18,216 nucleotides of DNA from Hyphomicrobiaceae bacterium (lineage in GTDB: Bacteria; Pseudomonadota; Alphaproteobacteria; Rhizobiales; Hyphomicrobiaceae): contig JABSQE010000019.1 in assembly GCA_013214245.1 (NCBI GenBank), positions 1 to 18,216 of the forward strand. The letters are read 5' to 3'. Below, in pieces: positions 7,342 to 14,907 of this stretch. The first letter of the stretch is position 1. Each line of letters opens with the position of its first letter. The notes under the pieces were generated by a model. That model ran no database searches. It was not told where the DNA came from and worked only from the letters and a program-made list of their open reading frames with translations. The position numbers were made by a program, and so were the translations under genes.

Positions 7342-7862
7342 TGTCAAATATTTTATTAGCTAAGCGTAAAAAAATATTATTTGTGCTAGGATTGTTTTTT
7401 TTATTTTTAACAACAAGTTTTATCTTTTTAGAAGAGGTTGCCTACATCTGGATCAAAGCCTTGCACACTATTGCCGTTATAGCTTGGATGGCTGGCATGC
7501 TCTATCTTCCTCGCATTTTTGTATATCATGCTGAAGTGCAGACAGGTTCAGATACTTCTGAGACGTTCAAAGTTATGGAGCACAAATTATTACACATAAT
7601 CATGAACCCAGCTATGGCTGCCACATGGGTTTTAGGTAGTTGGATGGCCTGGCAGCAAGACTGGTACAACTCAGGATGGTTTATAGCAAAACTAGTATTA
7701 GTATTGCTAATGACCATTGCTCACTGCTATCTTTATATTTCAGTTTGCACCTTTGCGGATGATAAGAATAAAAAAACCAATTATTACTGGCGGGTATTTA
7801 ATGAGGTGCCTACTGTACTTGTCATTGGAATCATAATACTTGTAATAGTTAAACCATTCTAG
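7341..7862 (+). CDS. hemJ: HemJ-type protoporphyrinogen IX oxidase (membrane protein)
   Basis: A 173-residue membrane protein with about five hydrophobic segments: residues 11-30, 35-56, 86-104, 113-135 and 156-171. The block WIKALHTIAVIAWMAG with H42, followed by YLPRIFVYHAE, is diagnostic for HemJ, as are MEHKLLHIIMNPAM (79-92) and RVFNEVPTVL (151-160). HemJ performs the six-electron oxidation of protoporphyrinogen IX to protoporphyrin IX at the inner membrane. The first hydrophobic segment, ahead of 'WIKALH', makes the N-terminus longer than the shortest members of the family. The ATG overlaps the hemE TAA by one base. Confidence 0.92.
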   Translation: MSNILLAKRKKILFVLGLFFLFLTTSFIFLEEVAYIWIKALHTIAVIAWMAGMLYLPRIFVYHAEVQTGSDTSETFKVMEHKLLHIIMNPAMAATWVLGSWMAWQQDWYNSGWFIAKLVLVLLMTIAHCYLYISVCTFADDKNKKTNYYWRVFNEVPTVLVIGIIILVIVKPF

Positions 7863-7884
7863 AAAATGAGTCACGCAACAGGCT

Positions 7885-7912
7885 AAGGTCGTACATAATT
7901 AATCATGACCTT
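7885..7912 (+). terminator. Weak terminator-like hairpin after hemJ
   Basis: AAGGTCGT pairs with ATGACCTT (one G-T pair) around a 12-base loop, 22 bp beyond the hemJ stop. The following sequence, TAATATAAATTG, is AT-rich but lacks a clean T run, so termination efficiency is doubtful. Confidence 0.3.
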
Positions 7913-7926
7913 TAATATAAATTGTT

Positions 7927-7955
7927 TTCACTAAATTTTATTTAAAAGTTATAAA
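7927..7955 (+). promoter_or_regulatory. Sigma-70-like promoter for rho
   Basis: TTCACT (7927-7932) and TATAAA (7950-7955) are spaced by 17 bases. Initiation near 7962 would give a leader of about 165 nt. In such AT-rich DNA this match is only moderately informative. Confidence 0.4.
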
Positions 7956-7961
7956 TTTATG

Positions 7962-8126
7962 CTACTTTCTACTGTGTCTCGATAGCGAAGAGGTCTGTCA
8001 GCATTCTGCAAGACAACCAGACCTAAATAGTTTGCCAACAGCTTCCTAATATCATTCCAATTTAAACATAGGCACGGCTTACCTCTTGCCCGCCTACTTT
8101 TCCCGCTGCCTGTGAGGAGTTTGTCC
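7962..8126 (+). promoter_or_regulatory. Structured, C-rich leader of rho (possible Rho autoregulation site)
   Basis: Within the leader, AGGTCTG at 7991-7997 pairs perfectly with CAGACCT at 8018-8024, a 7-bp GC-containing stem. It is followed by a C-rich, G-poor tract, especially 8071-8111, that stands out sharply from the AT-rich surroundings. Unstructured C-rich, G-poor RNA is what Rho binds, and rho mRNA is known to be attenuated by Rho in Escherichia coli. AGGCA at 8070-8074 can also pair with TGCCT at 8107-8111, just before the GAGGAG ribosome-binding site at 8114-8119. Confidence 0.42.
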
Positions 8127-9392
8127 ATGAATGAAATGAAACTACAAGATCTTAAAATTAAATCTCCCACAGAACTTCTTTCGTTTGCGGAGCAACATGG
8201 TGTTGAAAATGCCAGTACTATGCGCAAACAAGAATTAATGTTTGCCATTTTAAAACAACTTGCCGCGGAAGATATTGAAATTACAGGTATAGGTGTTATG
8301 GAGGTTTTACAGGATGGATTTGGATTCCTTCGCTCTCCGGATGCAAACTATTTACCAGGCCCAGACGATATTTATGTTTCCCCATCGCAAATTCGCAAGT
8401 TTGCTTTAAGAACAGGCGATACTGTAGAAGGACCAATACGTGGCCCTAAAGAGGGTGAGCGTTACTTTGCATTACTTAAAGTAAATCTTATTAATTTTGA
8501 AGATACCGAAACAACAAGCCATAAAGTACATTTCGATAATCTCACACCATTATATCCTACCGAATGGTTGCGGATGGAGATAGAACATCGTACAATGAAA
8601 GATCCATCCGCTCGTGTTATTGATATAGTCTCGCCACTAGGAAAGGGCCAACGTGGTTTAATAGTAGCGCCCCCGCGTACAGGTAAGACTGTACTCCTGC
8701 AAAACATTGCTCACGCAATCACATCAAATCATCCGGAATGCTACCTAATAGTTCTGCTAATTGACGAACGGCCTGAGGAAGTTACTGATATGCAACGGTC
8801 AGTTCAAGGAGAGGTGATTTCATCGACGTTCGATGAACCACCCTCCCGACACGTTCAGGTTTCAGAAATGGTAATAGAAAAGGCTAAACGTTTAGTAGAG
8901 CATAAACGTGATGTTGTTATACTTTTAGACTCCATTACTCGTCTCGGGCGTGCTTTCAACACCGTAGTCCCGTCGTCGGGAAAAGTGTTAACAGGCGGTG
9001 TAGATTCTAATGCACTGCAACGTCCTAAACGTTTTTTTGGAGCGGCGCGAAATATTGAAGAAGGCGGTTCTCTTACAATAATTGCAACAGCTTTAGTCGA
9101 TACTGGCTCTCGAATGGACGAAGTCATTTTCGAGGAGTTCAAAGGTACTGGCAATTCAGAAATTGTTCTAGATCGTAAAATATCAGACAAGCGAGTATTT
9201 CCGGCAATTGATATAGCTAAATCTGGTACGCGCAAAGAAGATTTACTTGTCCCACAAGAAAATCTTAAGAAAATGTTTGTTTTACGTAGAATACTCAGTC
9301 CGATGGGCGCCCAAGACGGAATAGAGTTTCTGATAGATAAATTACGATCAACTAAAACAAATGAAGAGTTTTTTGAATCTATGAACACATAA
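8127..9392 (+). CDS. rho: Transcription termination factor Rho
   Basis: A 421-residue protein covering Rho completely. The N-terminal domain has the typical STMRKQELMF segment (30-39); the cold-shock-like RNA-binding domain contains DGFGFLRS (63-70). The ATPase core has Walker A APPRTGKT (181-188), LIDERPEEVT (211-220), Walker B ILLDS (265-269), Q-loop GGVDSNAL (290-297), R-loop KGTGNSE (339-345) and arginine finger SGTRKEDLL (366-374). The homohexamer translocates along nascent RNA to terminate transcription. The start is the ATG at 8127, seven bases after GAGGAG; an in-frame GTG at 8112 overlaps that ribosome-binding site and is rejected. Confidence 0.97.
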   Translation: MNEMKLQDLKIKSPTELLSFAEQHGVENASTMRKQELMFAILKQLAAEDIEITGIGVMEVLQDGFGFLRSPDANYLPGPDDIYVSPSQIRKFALRTGDTVEGPIRGPKEGERYFALLKVNLINFEDTETTSHKVHFDNLTPLYPTEWLRMEIEHRTMKDPSARVIDIVSPLGKGQRGLIVAPPRTGKTVLLQNIAHAITSNHPECYLIVLLIDERPEEVTDMQRSVQGEVISSTFDEPPSRHVQVSEMVIEKAKRLVEHKRDVVILLDSITRLGRAFNTVVPSSGKVLTGGVDSNALQRPKRFFGAARNIEEGGSLTIIATALVDTGSRMDEVIFEEFKGTGNSEIVLDRKISDKRVFPAIDIAKSGTRKEDLLVPQENLKKMFVLRRILSPMGAQDGIEFLIDKLRSTKTNEEFFESMNT

Positions 9393-9492
9393 CACTTGCT
9401 GATTGGTTCATGAAACTAAATAAAACTATGCAAATTTCTTATTGATCAGCTTAGAATAAGCTTTGGAAGCATTATAACTCTGATAAAATATG

Positions 9493-9535
9493 ACTTAAAA
9501 TGCAGAAACGAAAAGTTCTTTTCAGCATTTTAAGT
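9493..9535. repeat. Long inverted repeat downstream of rho
   Basis: ACTTAAAATGC at 9493-9503 is perfectly complementary to GCATTTTAAGT at 9525-9535, an 11-bp stem about 100 bp after the rho stop. The 21-base interior contains a second short stem (GAAAA with TTTTC), so the RNA could form a stacked hairpin ending in a T-rich arm. It may act as the rho terminator, possibly bidirectional, although no long T run follows. Confidence 0.55.
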
Positions 9536-9622
9536 TTACGCAGATTATCTACACATGCACTTTCATTAGTCCTATACGAATGTTAATGTTTAAATCAGCT
9601 TAAACAGACTTTTAGTAAACAC

Positions 9623-10957
9623 ATGTCAAGCACCATATATGCCCTCTCTAGTGCAGAGGGTCGAGCAGCTATTGCAATTATACGAGTATCTGGGCCTAGA
9701 TCTTTATATTCTATAGAAAGATTAACTGGTTTGCCTGCACCAATCTCGCAACGGCTTGTATTAAGAACAATAAAGTGCCCAAAAAGCAATAAAACGATTG
9801 ATAAAGGTCTGGTGGTGTTCTTCCAAGGACCGAATAGCGCAACGGGTGAGGATCTTGTCGAATTTCATGTACATGGCGGACGAGCTATAATCCAAGCTAT
9901 GCTTGATGCTCTAGCTAATTTATCCGAGTTACGTCTTGCGGAGCCAGGAGAGTTTGCTCGAAGAAGCTTCGATAATAGAAAAATTGACCTTACTACTGCT
10001 GAAGGTATAGCTGATTTAATAGAAGCTGAAACACGATCCCAACACTATCAGGCACAGATGCAAGCCGAAGGTGGCTTGGCTGATTTATATGATTCCTGGC
10101 GTAAGATGCTATTAGAGGCTCAAGCTCTAGTGGAGGCAGCTATTGATTTTTCTGACGAGACTGATGTTAGTGGAAATTCGTATCAGCGTGCTCTAGACAT
10201 TGTTCAAACCCTTGTCGAGACTCTAACTGAGCATTTAAAAAGTGCGCGGGCAGGTGAGATTATACGTTTTGGTTTTCATGTTGCAATAGCAGGTCCTCCC
10301 AATGCAGGTAAATCAAGTTTACTTAATGTTATGGCAAAACGAGATATAGCAATTGTCTCGGATGAACCTGGTACAACAAGAGATGTAATTGAAGCGCGTC
10401 TTGATCTTGATGGATTTCTAGTTGTCATAAGTGATACAGCCGGAATTCGAGCTCCATCTTCAAAAATTGAGCAGGAAGGTATCAATCGCGCGCTTGAGCG
10501 CGCATACGCTGCCGACCTTATATTATGGATTCAGGATAGTACATCTAAGCAAGTGGTAGATATACCTGATGATATTTCAGGTAAGAATATACTTAATATT
10601 GTTAATAAAGCAGATCTTATAGACCGATACATGCCTCACCATATAACTGAGAAATCAATACTCATATCAGCAAAGACCGGAATAGGTCTTGATGATCTAA
10701 CATCGTTTATCTCAGCTGCAGCTCGTCATGCGACTTACACTGCAAATCAAGTTATACCCACTAATGCGAGACACAAACAACACTTATCGAATGTTAAAGA
10801 ACAACTAAATAAATTTTTTAATAATGATATAGCAGGACTTGATTTAAGTGCGGAAGATTTGCGATTAGCAGCAACGGAGCTCGGTCGTTTAACAGGGCGA
10901 ATAGATGTTGAGGATATTCTTGACCAGATCTTTTCAAGATTCTGTATAGGTAAATGA
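9623..10957 (+). CDS. mnmE: tRNA modification GTPase MnmE (TrmE)
   Basis: A 444-residue protein of normal length. The N-terminal tetrahydrofolate-binding domain begins MSSTIYALSSAEGRAAIAII. The inserted GTPase domain has G1 GPPNAGKS (224-231), G2 threonines in PGTTRDV (249-255), G3 DTAG (271-274) and G4 NKAD (328-331). The C-terminus is the diagnostic CIGK (C441). With MnmG it installs the carboxymethylaminomethyl (or taurine-related) group on the wobble uridine of certain tRNAs. All catalytic motifs are intact. No convincing ribosome-binding site precedes the ATG. The order rho-mnmE-mnmG-rsmG-parA-parB is classic for alphaproteobacteria. Confidence 0.97.
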   Translation: MSSTIYALSSAEGRAAIAIIRVSGPRSLYSIERLTGLPAPISQRLVLRTIKCPKSNKTIDKGLVVFFQGPNSATGEDLVEFHVHGGRAIIQAMLDALANLSELRLAEPGEFARRSFDNRKIDLTTAEGIADLIEAETRSQHYQAQMQAEGGLADLYDSWRKMLLEAQALVEAAIDFSDETDVSGNSYQRALDIVQTLVETLTEHLKSARAGEIIRFGFHVAIAGPPNAGKSSLLNVMAKRDIAIVSDEPGTTRDVIEARLDLDGFLVVISDTAGIRAPSSKIEQEGINRALERAYAADLILWIQDSTSKQVVDIPDDISGKNILNIVNKADLIDRYMPHHITEKSILISAKTGIGLDDLTSFISAAARHATYTANQVIPTNARHKQHLSNVKEQLNKFFNNDIAGLDLSAEDLRLAATELGRLTGRIDVEDILDQIFSRFCIGK

Positions 10958-10969
10958 AGATTTAAAGAG

Positions 10970-10985
10970 CATTTCACTTGAAACA
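10970..10985. promoter_or_regulatory. Degenerate parS-like site between mnmE and mnmG
   Basis: CATTTCACTTGAAACA matches 13 of 16 positions of the ParB-binding consensus TGTTTCACGTGAAACA, and the TTTCA and TGAAA half-sites are intact. It lies just after mnmE, in the region where other alphaproteobacteria carry clustered parS sites. It may be a weak or decayed site, or a chance match. Confidence 0.33.
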
Positions 10986-11133
10986 GTAGCTTTAGAGAAG
11001 ACAAAGAGTATGTGAAAACTAATAAAGTACATGCATTAAATGGATCGATATTAGATTAATTTGAATAATCTTACAAAAGCTTTTCTATTACTTGATAATA
11101 CAAATTAGATATTTTTTTGGAAAGACTGCCTAA

Positions 11134-13008
11134 ATGTTTAAACGATATGATGTCATCGTTGTTGGCGGTGGTCATGCAGGAACAGAGGCTGCTACTGCTG
11201 CCGCTAGGCTAGGAGCATGCACTGCGCTCGTAACACACAAGATTTCTACTATCGGTCAGATGTCGTGTAACCCTGCTATTGGTGGCCTAGGAAAAGGTCA
11301 CTTGGTTCACGAAATAGATGCCTTAGATGGTTTGATGGGTCGCATTACTGATCAAGCTGGCATACAGTTTCGATTGCTAAATAAGTCGAAAGGGCCTGCA
11401 GTACAAGGGTTGAGAAGCCAAGTAGATCGCACACTTTACCGTAAAGCTATGCAGAAGGATATTTTACAAACTTCAAACCTAGTAGTAATAGAAGGTGACA
11501 TCGAAGATTTAATAGTAAAAAATAACAAGGCTTGTGGTGTTATAACAAGTAAAGGAGAAAAATATTACGGTGGCTCTATAGTTTTAACTACTGGTACATT
11601 TTTGGGAGGTATCATCTACATTGGAAACAAGAAAACACCTGCAGGTCGTATTGGCGAAGCACCAGCCTCAAAACTATCGAATCGGCTTGCTGATTTGAAA
11701 TTAAGACTAGGACGTCTGAAGACTGGTACTCCAGCTCGTATATCAGCAAAATCAATAAACTTTTATAAATTAGAAAAACAGCTCGCAGATTCTCCACCGG
11801 TGCCATTTTCATTTCTTACAGAAAAAATTTCAACACCACAGATACCCTGCTTTATTACAGGCACAACACCTGAAACTCACAAAATTATCCGTAAAAATAT
11901 TTCAAGTTCAGCAATGTACAATGGCTGTATAGAAGGTATAGGACCACGCTATTGTCCTTCTATTGAAGATAAGGTCGTACGCTTTGCAGATCGTGATCGC
12001 CATCAGGTTTTTCTTGAGCCAGAGGGTTTAGAAAGCGACTTCATTTATCCTAATGGTATTTCAACATCTTTACCGGCAGATATACAAGACCGTTTTATTC
12101 GAACAATACCAGGATTGGAGACTGCTGAAATATTACAACCTGGTTACGCCATCGAGTATGACTACATTGATCCGCGCGAACTTTATCCCACGTTAGAAAC
12201 AAAAAAAATACCACAACTTTTCCTTGCTGGCCAGATTAATGGTACTACTGGTTATGAGGAAGCTGGCGCGCAAGGTCTAATGGCAGGCCTAAACGCTGCA
12301 CTTATTTCTAGCTGTAATTCAAAATCAAAGAACAATGCATTTGTTCTCTCAAGGTCAGACGCTTATATTGGTGTTATGATTGATGATCTTGTAAGTCGTG
12401 GGGTAAGTGAACCTTATCGCATGTTTACGTCACGCGCTGAATATCGACTAAAGTTACGTGCTGATAATGCAGATCAACGTCTTACCCCTATCGGTCAGGC
12501 TTTAGGGTGTATTGGTAGCGGACGTAGCGCAGTACAAAAAACCAAAGCAACTGCATTAAATTTAGCAAGAATCCAACTAGAATCTTTATCAATAACGCCC
12601 AATGCAGCAAGCCGATTAGGATTGGACATAAAACATGATGGTCGCCGTAGAAATGCTTTTGAACTCTTGGGTCTTCCCAGGATAGACTCGACGCTTCTCA
12701 AAAAAATATGGCCAGAATTAGAAGATATTCCTTATCAAATTCTAAGGCAGATTAAGATTGATGCCCATTATGCACCATACATCGAACGTCAGGAAATTGA
12801 TATTGAATCCTTACGTAAAGATGAATGTATTAACATACCAATAGATCTTAATTTTGGAGATGTTTCAGGCTTATCCTGTGAAGTATGCCAAAAATTAGAA
12901 CTACATCGGCCCTCTACGCTTGCACAGGCCACTAATATTGATGGGATAACACCTGCCGCTTTATTTCTTTTGCGCGCACACTTAAAAAAATTATCACGTA
13001 ATCGTTAA
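11134..13008 (+). CDS. mnmG: tRNA uridine-5-carboxymethylaminomethyl modification enzyme MnmG (GidA)
   Basis: A 624-residue flavoprotein of normal length. The N-terminal dinucleotide-binding motif is VVGGGHAGTEAA (9-20); SCNPAIGGLGKGHLVHEIDAL carries conserved C45, and GPRYCPSIEDK carries the second conserved cysteine, C274. SRAEYRLKLRADNADQRLT marks the C-terminal part. It works as a heterotetramer with MnmE, supplying the FAD and NADH-dependent chemistry for wobble-uridine modification. The start is the ATG at 11134 with the family-typical MFKRYDVIVVGGG. A spacer of 176 bp separates it from mnmE, so it may have its own promoter (GATAAT at 11094-11099 is a candidate -10). Confidence 0.97.
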   Translation: MFKRYDVIVVGGGHAGTEAATAAARLGACTALVTHKISTIGQMSCNPAIGGLGKGHLVHEIDALDGLMGRITDQAGIQFRLLNKSKGPAVQGLRSQVDRTLYRKAMQKDILQTSNLVVIEGDIEDLIVKNNKACGVITSKGEKYYGGSIVLTTGTFLGGIIYIGNKKTPAGRIGEAPASKLSNRLADLKLRLGRLKTGTPARISAKSINFYKLEKQLADSPPVPFSFLTEKISTPQIPCFITGTTPETHKIIRKNISSSAMYNGCIEGIGPRYCPSIEDKVVRFADRDRHQVFLEPEGLESDFIYPNGISTSLPADIQDRFIRTIPGLETAEILQPGYAIEYDYIDPRELYPTLETKKIPQLFLAGQINGTTGYEEAGAQGLMAGLNAALISSCNSKSKNNAFVLSRSDAYIGVMIDDLVSRGVSEPYRMFTSRAEYRLKLRADNADQRLTPIGQALGCIGSGRSAVQKTKATALNLARIQLESLSITPNAASRLGLDIKHDGRRRNAFELLGLPRIDSTLLKKIWPELEDIPYQILRQIKIDAHYAPYIERQEIDIESLRKDECINIPIDLNFGDVSGLSCEVCQKLELHRPSTLAQATNIDGITPAALFLLRAHLKKLSRNR

Positions 13009-13210
13009 GCTTAAATTTTACAGTGCAATACACCCCACGGGTAGTTTTGAATTGAGAAAGAGTTGGATTGGTACTTTTTAAGTTAAATATTTTGAGTTAG
13101 TAAAGTGAAATTAAATTACTAATTATATAACGCTATTAAATTTTAAATTTACATAAGATTTCTTGCTATATCCCAAACTATATAACTAGATTGTAGCATG
13201 CAGAGCGTAA

Positions 13211-13370
13211 ATTGGATATTATCTATACTTTTCTTCATAAGAATAGCACTCGTAAATAACGCTTCAGATTCTATGATGAGTTATAACGCTAACTACTTAA
13301 TACTCACGAGATATTCGGAATTTTTATGATTCACGTGAAACAATTCAATAATTAAAACTGAATTGGCTCT
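13211..13370 (+). repeat. Tandem duplication, upstream decayed copy of the rsmG 5' region
   Basis: This segment aligns with 13394-13560, the true rsmG start region, at an offset of about 181-185 bases. Shared blocks include ATTGG..ATATCTA, ATAG.A.TCGTAAAT, TACTC.CGAGATATTC, TGATTCAC.TGAAACAATT and AATTAAA. In this copy the frame gives T-H-E-I-F (rsmG: T-P-E-I-F), then a frameshift, then Y-D-S-R-E-T-I-Q and a stop (rsmG: N-D-S-H-E-T-I-E). It is therefore a degenerate partial gene copy. It ends near the point equivalent to rsmG codon 32. Confidence 0.8.
13327..13342. promoter_or_regulatory. parS: parS, ParB-binding centromere site (best match in window)
   Basis: TGATTCACGTGAAACA matches 15 of 16 positions of the bacterial parS consensus TGTTTCACGTGAAACA and retains the central CACGTG. 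It lies in the mnmG-rsmG spacer, about 1.6 kb upstream of parB, where ParB-binding sites are expected. ParB with CTP loads here and spreads along flanking DNA. The site sits within the decayed duplicate of the rsmG start, where the coding equivalent would have been S-R-E-T. Confidence 0.75.
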
Positions 13371-13393
13371 CATTATATGAGACTAATCATAAG

Positions 13394-13560
13394 ATTGGTA
13401 ATATCTACGTTATCTGCAGAAAAATAGTATTCGTAAATTATGCCTTTAGATTTAGGATAAGCTATTGCGCCAACAATTCAATACTCCCGAGATATTCATA
13501 AAATTTTTTAATGATTCACATGAAACAATTGAAAAATTAAAGCTTTATGAAATTGAGCTT
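13394..13560 (+). repeat. Tandem duplication, functional copy containing the rsmG start
   Basis: This is the downstream partner of the duplicated segment at 13211-13370. It contains the rsmG ribosome-binding site, its TTG start and the first 32 codons. Relative to the upstream copy it carries a few small insertions, including 4 bases before the parS-like block and 6 bases after it. Confidence 0.8.
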
Positions 13561-14118
13561 AAGCGTTGGCAGCCAGTCGTAAATCTGGTTGCACCTAGTA
13601 CTATAAATAGAATTTGGCACCGGCATTTCGCTGATAGCGCGCAAATTGCAGAATTCATCCCTCAGAAAACATTTCATCTTGCTGATATAGGTTCTGGAGG
13701 CGGCTTTCCTGGACTTGTACTAGCAATAGTATTACATTATCGTAGTGACTTTAGAGTAACACTTGTTGAAAGTGATGGAAGAAAAGCCGCTTTTCTCAGA
13801 GAAATTACCAGGAAGATAGAGATTCCAGTGGAGATTATATCGACACGAATCGAAAGCAATGTAACTATAAGTAAGTTGGGTGGTGTAGACTTTGTGACAG
13901 CGCGTGCACTAGCACCACTTAATCGATTGTTAAGCTTAGTATTTCCATTTTTTTCAGATAAAACTAGAGGTTTTTTTCTTAAAGGCAAAGATGTTTACCG
14001 TGAGATAGAATTTGCGAGTCGTTCATGGAAGTTCAAGTTTGATTTGCAAAAAAGTAGAACTCTATCAGAAGGTCGAATTGTTATTCTAAGAAATCTCACA
14101 CGGAGGCCGGAGGTCTGA
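13465..14118 (+). CDS. rsmG: 16S rRNA (guanine-N7) methyltransferase RsmG (GidB)
   Basis: A 217-residue class I methyltransferase. The SAM-binding loop is ADIGSGGGFPG (73-83), followed by VESDGRKAAFLREI (101-114), TARALAPLNRLL (145-156) and FLKGKD (171-176), all in family spacing. RsmG methylates N7 of G527 (E. coli numbering) in 16S rRNA. There is no early ATG: the start is assigned to the TTG at 13465, which has AGGA at 13454-13457 seven bases upstream and gives an N-terminus of ordinary length. Residues NDSHET (16-21) correspond to the usual D-V-S-R-E-T, whose codons normally double as a parS site. The stop is 3 bp before the parA start. Confidence 0.93.
   Translation: MRQQFNTPEIFIKFFNDSHETIEKLKLYEIELKRWQPVVNLVAPSTINRIWHRHFADSAQIAEFIPQKTFHLADIGSGGGFPGLVLAIVLHYRSDFRVTLVESDGRKAAFLREITRKIEIPVEIISTRIESNVTISKLGGVDFVTARALAPLNRLLSLVFPFFSDKTRGFFLKGKDVYREIEFASRSWKFKFDLQKSRTLSEGRIVILRNLTRRPEV
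13512..13527. promoter_or_regulatory. Degraded parS inside rsmG
   Basis: TGATTCACATGAAACA matches 14 of 16 positions of the parS consensus. The central CACGTG has become CACATG, changing the encoded Arg to His. In many alphaproteobacteria the rsmG codons for V-S-R-E-T form an intragenic parS, so this is the ancestral site with a mutated core. It may bind ParB more weakly than the site at 13327. Confidence 0.5.
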
Positions 14119-14121
14119 GTA

Positions 14122-14877
14122 GTGATAAGTACACAAAAATGTTGCGAAAAACTTCGAATCTTAGCAATAGCCAATAAGAAAGGCGGTGATGGAAAAACAA
14201 CCACCGCTATTAATCTGGGCACATCTTTAGCCTCTATTGGTGAACACGACCTGATTATCGATTCTGATCCTCAGGACAATGCTAGTTTAGGACTAGGAGT
14301 CACAGTGCCTAATCTAGTTGTTATTTCTGAAACTTCTGATCTTATTAGTTTTGAAGCAGAATATCTTCTAAAAAAAAACAGAGCCTTTCGGTTGCACGAT
14401 GCTATTAATGAATTAATGGATATACAACAAAATCTAGATCAACAGGCACCATTTTCTAACATTCTAATAGACTGTCTATCATCACTTTCACTATTAACAT
14501 TAAATGCTTTAGTAGCAACACATGCTGTAATTGTCTCCTTACAATGCAGATTTTTTGCTTTAAAAGGCCTTAGCAAATTTAATTATATAACTAAACAAAC
14601 TCGTGGAGCCCTAAATCCAAACCTTGAAATTCAGGGTGTTATGCTAACTATGTATGATAAACGTACTTCATTGTGCAAAGAGGTATAAGCAGAAGTGCGT
14701 AATTTTTTTGGATTAAAAATTTACGATACAACCATACCGCGTATTGTGAGAGTTGCAGAGGCTTCTTTTTATGGCCAGCCCATCGTTATTTATGATTATG
14801 ATTTTTCAAGTAGTCAAGCTTATATCAAATTTGCGACAGAGGTTTTTAGCCGTGAAAATGAATTAAAATCAGCCTGA
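14122..14877 (+). pseudogene. parA: Chromosome partitioning ATPase ParA, disrupted
   Basis: The gene starts with GTG at 14122, eight bases after an excellent GGAGGT. The frame carries a deviant Walker A (KGGDGKTT, residues 20-27), DSDPQDN (47-53), LIDCLSSL and LQCRFFALKGL before an in-frame TAA at 14686-14688. The same frame then continues with EVRNFFGLKIYDTTIPRIVR and the natural C-terminus to the TGA at 14875-14877. Further lesions: about 25-30 residues normally between GLGV and the PGLDVIP-like block are missing, the near-invariant CPPS is CLSS, DPQGN is DPQDN, and IPRNVR is IPRIVR. ParA drives separation of ParB-parS complexes. A GTG at 14695 with GAGG 11 bases upstream could allow re-initiation, giving a split protein, but inactivation seems likelier. 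Confidence 0.82.
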
Positions 14878-14907
14878 TCATAAATAAATAATTCTGAGGA
14901 AAAAAAA

